9,220 nt of DNA from an uncultured Prevotella sp. (GTDB lineage Bacteria > Bacteroidota > Bacteroidia > Bacteroidales > Bacteroidaceae). The notes beneath the pieces are model-generated. The model did no database searches. It worked only from the letters and a program-made list of their open reading frames with translations, and was not told the DNA's origin. The stretch covers positions 1 through 9,220 of the forward strand of contig CALBJK010000117.1 of the NCBI GenBank assembly GCA_937892695.1, read 5' to 3'. Numbering within the stretch: position 1 is the stretch's first letter; each line of letters opens with the position of its first letter. The position numbers and the translations under genes were made by a program. Positions 6,129 to 9,220 of this stretch are shown here, in pieces.

Positions 6129-6773
6129 ATGTTCAGGCTTTTCTTGATATTGGCAATAATGTTTTGGTCGGCGGCGCGTCTGTCGGCTCAGATAGACAGG
6201 CGTGAGACAGTTCATCCCGAAGACCGCGAAGTGGACATGGACAGCCCTACGTTCGTGCCTATGGTGAAGGTGGGCAAGGTGTTGCAGGGAGGAGACAGCA
6301 TCCAGTATGTAGAACTCAACAACGTCTATGTCTATCCGGCTCCGGTGTTCAAGAACGAACGTCAGCGCATGGCCTATAACCGTCTTGTGCGCAATGTCAA
6401 GAAGGTTCTCCCGATAGCCAAGGAGGTCAACCAGATTATTATCGAGACCTACGAGTATCTCCAGACTCTTCCCGACAAGAGAGCGCGCGATGCCCACATG
6501 AAACTGGTGGAGAAAAGCATAAAGAAGGAGTACACTCCGCGTATGAAGAAACTGACCTATCAGCAGGGAAAACTCCTCATCAAGCTGGTCTACCGTGAGT
6601 GCAACTCGTCGTCGTATCAGCTCATCCAGGCGTTTCTGGGACCGATACGCGCAGGTTTCTACCAGGCTTTCGCCTCGCTTTTCGGCGCAAGCCTCACCAA
6701 GAAATACGACCCCGACGGCGCAGACCGCTTCACCGAGCGCATCGTACTGATGGTGGAGTCGGGTCAGCTTTAA
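6129..6773 (+). CDS. Exported DUF4294 domain protein
   Basis: A 214-residue protein from the ATG at 6129. This start gives a normal signal peptide (MFRLFLILAI, cut after RLSA at residue 20, before QIDRR). The in-frame ATG at 6081 would place a second hydrophobic stretch ahead of it and is less likely. The DUF4294 domain covers about 55-210: V-E-L-N-N-V-Y-V-Y, a helical region K-N-E-R-Q-R-M-A-Y-N-R-L-V-R-N-V-K-K-V-L-P, then the family signature L-T-x-x-Q-G-K-L-L-I-K-L-x-x-R-E (142-157), S-S-Y-x-L-I-x-x-F-x-G (161-171), F-Y-Q-x-F-A-x-x-F-G (176-186) and Y-D-P-x-G-x-D (193-199). The protein is widespread in Bacteroidota and its biochemical role is unknown. A periplasmic or envelope location follows from the signal. 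It is probably second gene of a unit with the DUF5024 gene. No clear terminator follows; CTTTAAT/ATTAAAG sequences just after the stop pair only weakly. Confidence 0.85.
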   Translation: MFRLFLILAIMFWSAARLSAQIDRRETVHPEDREVDMDSPTFVPMVKVGKVLQGGDSIQYVELNNVYVYPAPVFKNERQRMAYNRLVRNVKKVLPIAKEVNQIIIETYEYLQTLPDKRARDAHMKLVEKSIKKEYTPRMKKLTYQQGKLLIKLVYRECNSSSYQLIQAFLGPIRAGFYQAFASLFGASLTKKYDPDGADRFTERIVLMVESGQL

Positions 6774-7036
6774 TCTTGTTGTTGTTATTATTTTATTCTG
6801 CTAAATTAAAGTTGTATTGACATTCGCGGTGTAAGGACTTTGATGCGTCTAAGAAACGAAAATGCCATCAGAGTTATATTGGTATAAACAGAGTACATTC
6901 ATTTTCTTATATTGGCAGCTTCAATATTTGATGATGTCATTAGGGGAGGGTGCGTTGAACAGGTGTACGGGGACACCCCCAACTCGGAAGCAATTTTCTT
7001 TTGTTCCATTTTCTTTTCAATTCAAGGTAAATCGCT

Positions 7037-7044
7037 TACCTTTG
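7037..7044 (+). promoter_or_regulatory. Perfect TAnnTTTG -7 box (TACCTTTG) overlapped by a palindrome
   Basis: TACCTTTG matches the Bacteroidota -7 consensus at every fixed position. Upstream, at the right distance, there is only a T-run (TTTTC at 7014-7018, 18 bases away) instead of TTTG. The 19-base inverted repeat AAGGTAA-ATCGC-TTACCTT (7024-7042) covers its first six bases, which could be an operator. The start would fall near 7050 with no gene directly following, which suggests a non-coding transcript. Confidence 0.4.
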
Positions 7045-7119
7045 CCTTTCGATCAGTTATTTGTACATGACAATACAAATTTAATTAATCTTTGGTAGAC
7101 TTCGGTCTCCTTTTTGTTT
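7045..7119 (+). ncRNA. Possible small RNA between a promoter box and a UUCG terminator
   Basis: Transcription starting about six bases after the TACCTTTG box would run into the terminator at 7094-7119 and give an RNA of about 65-70 bases. It would hold a first hairpin ATTTGTA (7059-7065) with TACAAAT (7074-7080), 8-base loop CATGACAA, then the terminator hairpin. It matches no RNA family I know. Alternatively the structures end a longer transcript coming from the DUF4294 gene. Confidence 0.3.
7094..7119 (+). terminator. Rho-independent terminator with UUCG tetraloop
   Basis: GG-U-AGAC, loop UUCG, GUCU-CC forms a six-base-pair stem with one bulged U (7096), closed by the very stable C(UUCG)G loop. 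TTTTTGTTTG follows directly at 7111-7120. The short stem is compensated by the stable loop and U-run. Only the + strand carries the U-run. Confidence 0.6.
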
Positions 7120-7181
7120 GTATTGCTGTTGGACGTTCTTGGGGGCTTTGCACTACGCCACTAAGGCACATTCCCCACAGT

Positions 7182-7208
7182 GTTTTTCATAGTTTTATAT
7201 TGAAAAAC
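7182..7208. repeat. Perfect 8-bp inverted repeat GTTTTTCA/TGAAAAAC
   Basis: GTTTTTCA (7182-7189) pairs with TGAAAAAC (7201-7208) across 11 AT-rich bases, and a T-G wobble extends it by one pair. A second hairpin GACAC/GTGTC (7225-7229 with 7234-7238, loop TTCA) follows. Neither has a good U-run. They lie about 120-170 bases before the promoter of the next gene and could be regulator sites or part of a decayed element. Confidence 0.4.
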
Positions 7209-7353
7209 GTTGCAGTTCTATTTGGACACTTCAGTGTCAGAAAAACCTTTGGTGTGCCCGTTTATAGTGCCCTGATGGACAAAAATACATGATAAAGAAC
7301 AAATAGCACTCTTTTTCGCACGGTATTTAACGTCGGCTTCGGTTGTTTATTTA

Positions 7354-7361
7354 TATCTTTG
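7354..7361 (+). promoter_or_regulatory. Bacteroidota -7 box TATCTTTG for the secreted enzyme gene
   Basis: TATCTTTG followed by CAAAAG is a full match to TAnnTTTG in an AT-rich setting. The start would be near 7368, giving an A-rich leader of about 43 bases (ATTAATTACTAATAATAAAA) to the ATG at 7411, typical for the phylum. No clear TTTG -33 box lies 19-21 bases upstream, so an activator may be needed. Confidence 0.6.
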
Positions 7362-7410
7362 CAAAAGATTTGGAAACATTAATTACTAATAATAAAACCC
7401 GAACAAAAAT

Positions 7411-9220
7411 ATGAAAAACTTTTCAAGATTGTTCCTATTCTTTGCGGTTGCTTTTGCAGCTCAGGCGGTTCAGGCCATCGACCTGAAAACCCATCTGAGT
7501 CTGAAACAACCAGGTAATAATGCGGTCACTTACGAACTGACCGACCGCAACGGAAGCCTTGAGGCATCGGCCCCTCTGCCCGTGAGCGTCACCAAGACTG
7601 TGACTACTCAGAACGGCGACGAGGTGGTAACGGTGACGTTTAAGGCCAGCAAGCGAGTCTACTTCAACTTCGGTGCTGAGGCCGAAACGGGCTTCTCGGC
7701 AGCCGATTGCGAGTTCTATCTGCCAGGCTTCTGGTATCACCGCAATCTGCGTTCGCCAAAAGAGGCTCCGTCGTTCCACACGTCGAAGAGCTGGAACTTC
7801 CGCGAAGACCGTCTGTCATCGCCCCTTAGCGGAGCTTTCGACGACAAGACGGGCGAATCGATGACCGTGATGCGTCTGCTCGACGGACAGTCCGATGCTC
7901 TCACCACCCACACCGAAGGCGAGGTGATACTGTCGGGCAACACGTCGGTGGGCTATCTCGGCTTCGACAACGACGGCCAGACGGCCAAGCTGACATTCGG
8001 CTATCCTTACGTCGAAACCCCGAAACGCTACATCCGCAAGCTCACCCTCGCACCCGCTATCGAGGCTTTTGTAAAGCTCGAACCGGGCGAAACCAAGACC
8101 GTGAGCTGGCGTGTACACAAGACCCGGACGGCCAACTACGGCGACTTTGTGGCTCACACATGGGACTACTGCTTCGACGTTATCGCTCCGAAGCCTGTCA
8201 CTCCGCTATACAGTGCCGACCAGATGAAGGCCACAATGGCCAACTACTTCCGCAAGTCATACGTAGACAAGTATGACTTGAAGTATAACTCCGGACACAC
8301 CCTGCGCTGTGACGACTGCAAGCCTTTCCCCGAAGTGCAGATAGGTTTCTGCGGACGTGTGCTGCTCAATGCGTTCAATGCCATCGAGTATGGCGAGGCT
8401 ACAGGTCAGCCAGACCTCGTGAAGATAGGCAATTCTATCTTCGACAGCTTCCTCAAACACGGCTTTACAGCCAAAGGTTATTTTGTCGATAACATCAACT
8501 TTGACCGTGGACGCGAAGCCGATGACAAGGTCGTACACTCTATCCGCCAGCAGTCTGAAGGCGTATATGCCGTGCTCCACTATCTGCGTTACGAGAAACA
8601 GCATGGCCGCACCCACAAGGAATGGGAAGCCAAGATGAAGACTTTGCTCGACAACTTTGTGTCGCTGCTCAAGGACGACGGCCACTATGCCCGCAAGTTC
8701 CACGACGACGGTTCGGACATCGATGCCAGCGGAGGCAGTACTCCGTCGGCCACATCGACGCTCGTGATGGGTTACAAGTACTTCGGCGACAAGAAATATC
8801 TGAAGGCTGCAAGGCTTACGGTCGATTATCTCGAAAAGAATATTATCTCTAAGAGCGACTACTTCTCGTCTACTCTCGACGCAAACTGCGAGGACAAAGA
8901 GGCTGCCATCAGTGCCGTCACTGCCACTTATTACATGGCAATGGTGACAAAAGGCAAGACCCGTGCCCACTATATTGACCTCTGTAAGAAGGCTACCTAC
9001 TTCGCGCTTTCGTGGTACTATCTTTGGGATGTGCCTTTCGCCGAAGGACAGATGCTCGGCGACCTCGGTTTCAAAAGCCGTGGTTGGGGCAATGTTTCGG
9101 TTGAAAATAACCATATCGACGTGTTCGTCTTCGAGTTGCCTCATATCATGAAGTGGCTCGGCCAGCAGACCGGTGAAAAGCGTTTCGGACGCATGTATGA
9201 CATCATTTACAGCTCGCTCA
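7411..9220 (+). CDS. Secreted protein with probable (alpha/alpha)6-toroid domain, glycoside hydrolase-like (3' end missing)
   Basis: The frame is open from the ATG at 7411 to the last base of the window: 603 codons and no stop, so the C-terminus is outside. The signal peptide is MKNFSRLFLFFAVAFAAQAVQA, cut before IDL at 23. Residues about 23-265 look all-beta (alternating V/T strands, LTFGYPYVETPKRY, LEPGETKTVSWRVHKT). From about 268 on the sequence is helical with repeated aromatic-rich hairpins: IGFCGRVLLNAFNAIEYGEATGQ, SIRQQSEGVYAVLHYLRY, ATSTLVMGYKYFGDKKYL, KEAAISAVTATYYMAM, RGWGNVSVENNHIDVF. A beta-sandwich followed by such hairpins is the layout of several toroid glycosidases and lyases, hence the proposed carbohydrate-related role. 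Candidate acidic residues are D489, E494, D495, E545, E565 and D570. A CDDC motif lies at 300-303. I do not recognise the exact family. The gene stands alone behind its own promoter, with no SusC/SusD pair in view. The extracellular, periplasmic or outer-membrane site is open. Confidence 0.75.
   Translation, partial: MKNFSRLFLFFAVAFAAQAVQAIDLKTHLSLKQPGNNAVTYELTDRNGSLEASAPLPVSVTKTVTTQNGDEVVTVTFKASKRVYFNFGAEAETGFSAADCEFYLPGFWYHRNLRSPKEAPSFHTSKSWNFREDRLSSPLSGAFDDKTGESMTVMRLLDGQSDALTTHTEGEVILSGNTSVGYLGFDNDGQTAKLTFGYPYVETPKRYIRKLTLAPAIEAFVKLEPGETKTVSWRVHKTRTANYGDFVAHTWDYCFDVIAPKPVTPLYSADQMKATMANYFRKSYVDKYDLKYNSGHTLRCDDCKPFPEVQIGFCGRVLLNAFNAIEYGEATGQPDLVKIGNSIFDSFLKHGFTAKGYFVDNINFDRGREADDKVVHSIRQQSEGVYAVLHYLRYEKQHGRTHKEWEAKMKTLLDNFVSLLKDDGHYARKFHDDGSDIDASGGSTPSATSTLVMGYKYFGDKKYLKAARLTVDYLEKNIISKSDYFSSTLDANCEDKEAAISAVTATYYMAMVTKGKTRAHYIDLCKKATYFALSWYYLWDVPFAEGQMLGDLGFKSRGWGNVSVENNHIDVFVFELPHIMKWLGQQTGEKRFGRMYDIIYSSL

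Larger units (their letters stand above)
6774..7410. other. 637-base gene-free region with regulatory structures
   Basis: No protein-coding gene is convincing. Open stretches at 6862-7098 and 7092-7292 have no leader logic, no domain pattern, and composition like translated AT-rich intergenic DNA. The region holds a small hairpin GGTGT/ACACC (6962-6977), a promoter-like box with palindrome (7024-7044), a UUCG-loop terminator (7094-7119), two further hairpins (7182-7208, 7225-7238) and the promoter for the next gene (7354-7361). Confidence 0.6.

Noticed and set aside
6862..7292. Two overlapping + strand frames (6862-7098, 7092-7292)
   Set aside because: Composition is that of AT-rich intergenic DNA, the palindromes and terminator cut through them, and no protein family is recognisable.
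8257..9144. A 295-codon open frame on the minus strand
   Set aside because: It lies fully inside the strongly supported secreted enzyme gene on the + strand. It has no signal, domain or leader, and its composition (many V, E, H, R) is typical of the antisense reading of GC-rich third positions.

Overview
The window reads as chromosomal DNA of a member of the Bacteroidota, most likely order Bacteroidales (a Prevotella-like or Muribaculum-like gut or oral anaerobe). The reasons are the gene families seen (outer-membrane barrel with a carboxypeptidase-regulatory-like N-domain, DUF2807 head-GIN protein, DUF5024, DUF4294, a sigma/anti-sigma pair of the Bacteroides type), signal peptides that often end in A-Q, A-rich leaders with little Shine-Dalgarno sequence, and -7 boxes of the TAnnTTTG type. 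The genus is an inference. All convincing genes lie on the + strand.

Layout: 1-57 looks like the tail of a broken IS982-type transposase at the window edge, followed by about 330 bases without a gene that end in a promoter-like region overlapped by a perfect inverted repeat. 387-2942 (possibly starting at 447) encodes a TonB-dependent-receptor-like outer membrane barrel protein, followed by a strong hairpin at 2978-3023. 3024-3494 has no intact gene but holds what looks like the frameshifted start of a secreted protein and a nested inverted repeat. 3495-5377 is a compact three-gene unit: exported DUF2807 repeat protein, ECF-like sigma factor, and a membrane-anchored probable anti-sigma factor whose start overlaps the sigma stop (ATGA). 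5378-5674 carries a four-unit, 22-nt-period repeat block with inverted symmetry. 5675-6773 is a two-gene unit of small exported proteins (DUF5024, DUF4294). 6774-7410 is a 637-base gap with a promoter-like box, an operator-like palindrome and a UUCG terminator that may delimit a small RNA. From 7411 to the window end runs the 5' part (603 codons) of a secreted protein resembling (alpha/alpha)6-toroid carbohydrate-active enzymes. I could not assign its family.

Common theme: every protein gene with a predictable location except the cytoplasmic sigma factor is targeted to the envelope or beyond. The sigma/anti-sigma pair is the only regulator in view. The simplest reading is that the anti-sigma protein holds the sigma factor at the inner membrane and that the sigma factor controls at least its own operon, including the exported DUF2807 protein. 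Whether it also controls the flanking DUF5024/DUF4294 unit cannot be told from the sequence. I found no tRNA, rRNA, CRISPR array or complete insertion sequence. The most unusual structures are the 22-nt repeat block, the putative small RNA near 7045-7119, and the unassigned secreted enzyme at the right edge.
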